Shown: positions 63,826 through 64,000 of the stretch, piece by piece
Layout: each line of letters starts with the position of its first letter
Numbering within the stretch: the first letter of the stretch is position 1
NCBI GenBank assembly: GCA_009760855.2
Contig: WPIO01000014.1
Span: 771,001-835,000 of the forward strand
Source: Cristatella mucedo
Lineage: Eukaryota > Bryozoa > Phylactolaemata > Cristatellidae
Length of the DNA stretch: 64,000 nucleotides
Reading direction: 5' to 3'
The notes under the pieces: model-generated
What the model saw: the letters and a program-made list of their open reading frames with translations, nothing else
Told to the model about the DNA's origin: nothing
The model's database searches: none
Program-made: the position numbers and the translations under genes

Positions 63826-64000
<175 letters not shown>

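Overview
The window is nuclear DNA from an animal, most likely an invertebrate (inference). Reasons: one long gene is split by GT-AG introns and encodes a metazoan-type full ABCB transporter under the standard code. It is surrounded by L2/CR1-type LINE copies, tRNA-derived SINEs and very long microsatellites. There are no operons, ribosome-binding sites or CRISPR arrays. I cannot name the species.

The one gene I can read with confidence is an ABCB1/P-glycoprotein-like (multidrug-resistance type) exporter on the + strand. I rebuilt 24 coding exons from 16465 to 42337 by matching splice sites and phases to the family's fold. The joined CDS is 4206 nt, which gives 1401 codons plus TGA. It has the TMD1-NBD1-linker-TMD2-NBD2 layout with both ATP sites intact, a long Thr/Ala-rich first extracellular loop with four N-glycosylation sequons, and one GC-AG intron. 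An acceptor 8 nt before the ATG suggests an untranslated exon upstream. A CpG-rich stretch at 5.7-8.9 kb, with a TATA-like box and strong splice donors, is a candidate promoter region.

Region by region. 1-5.6 kb: intergenic, with L2 and SINE remnants, TA and GA microsatellites and an 89-bp tandem duplication. 5.7-8.9 kb: CpG-rich. 8.9-16.4 kb: intergenic, with a decayed Tigger/pogo-like element, an L2 copy and GT repeats. 16.4-43.2 kb: the ABCB gene, whose introns hold L2 fragments, SINEs and microsatellites. 43.5-46.7 kb: a nearly complete but broken L2-like LINE on the - strand. 47.6-48.4 kb: an 800-bp CT-type microsatellite. 48.4-51.9 kb: mostly unexplained. 51.96-54.74 kb: a decayed LINE of the restriction-like-endonuclease group (NeSL/R2-like), ending in a TA microsatellite. 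55-58.7 kb: L2 copies, one split by a SINE. 58.7-64 kb: CpG-rich sequence with promoter-like motifs, repeats and no gene I recognise.

Two SINE families are visible. SINE-A has a tRNA-like head joined to a tail like the local L2 3' end, which suggests it borrows the L2 machinery. SINE-B has a different tail. A third dispersed repeat, rich in TTTATGG, occurs twice. All RNA, promoter and repeat calls are by eye; no search was run.
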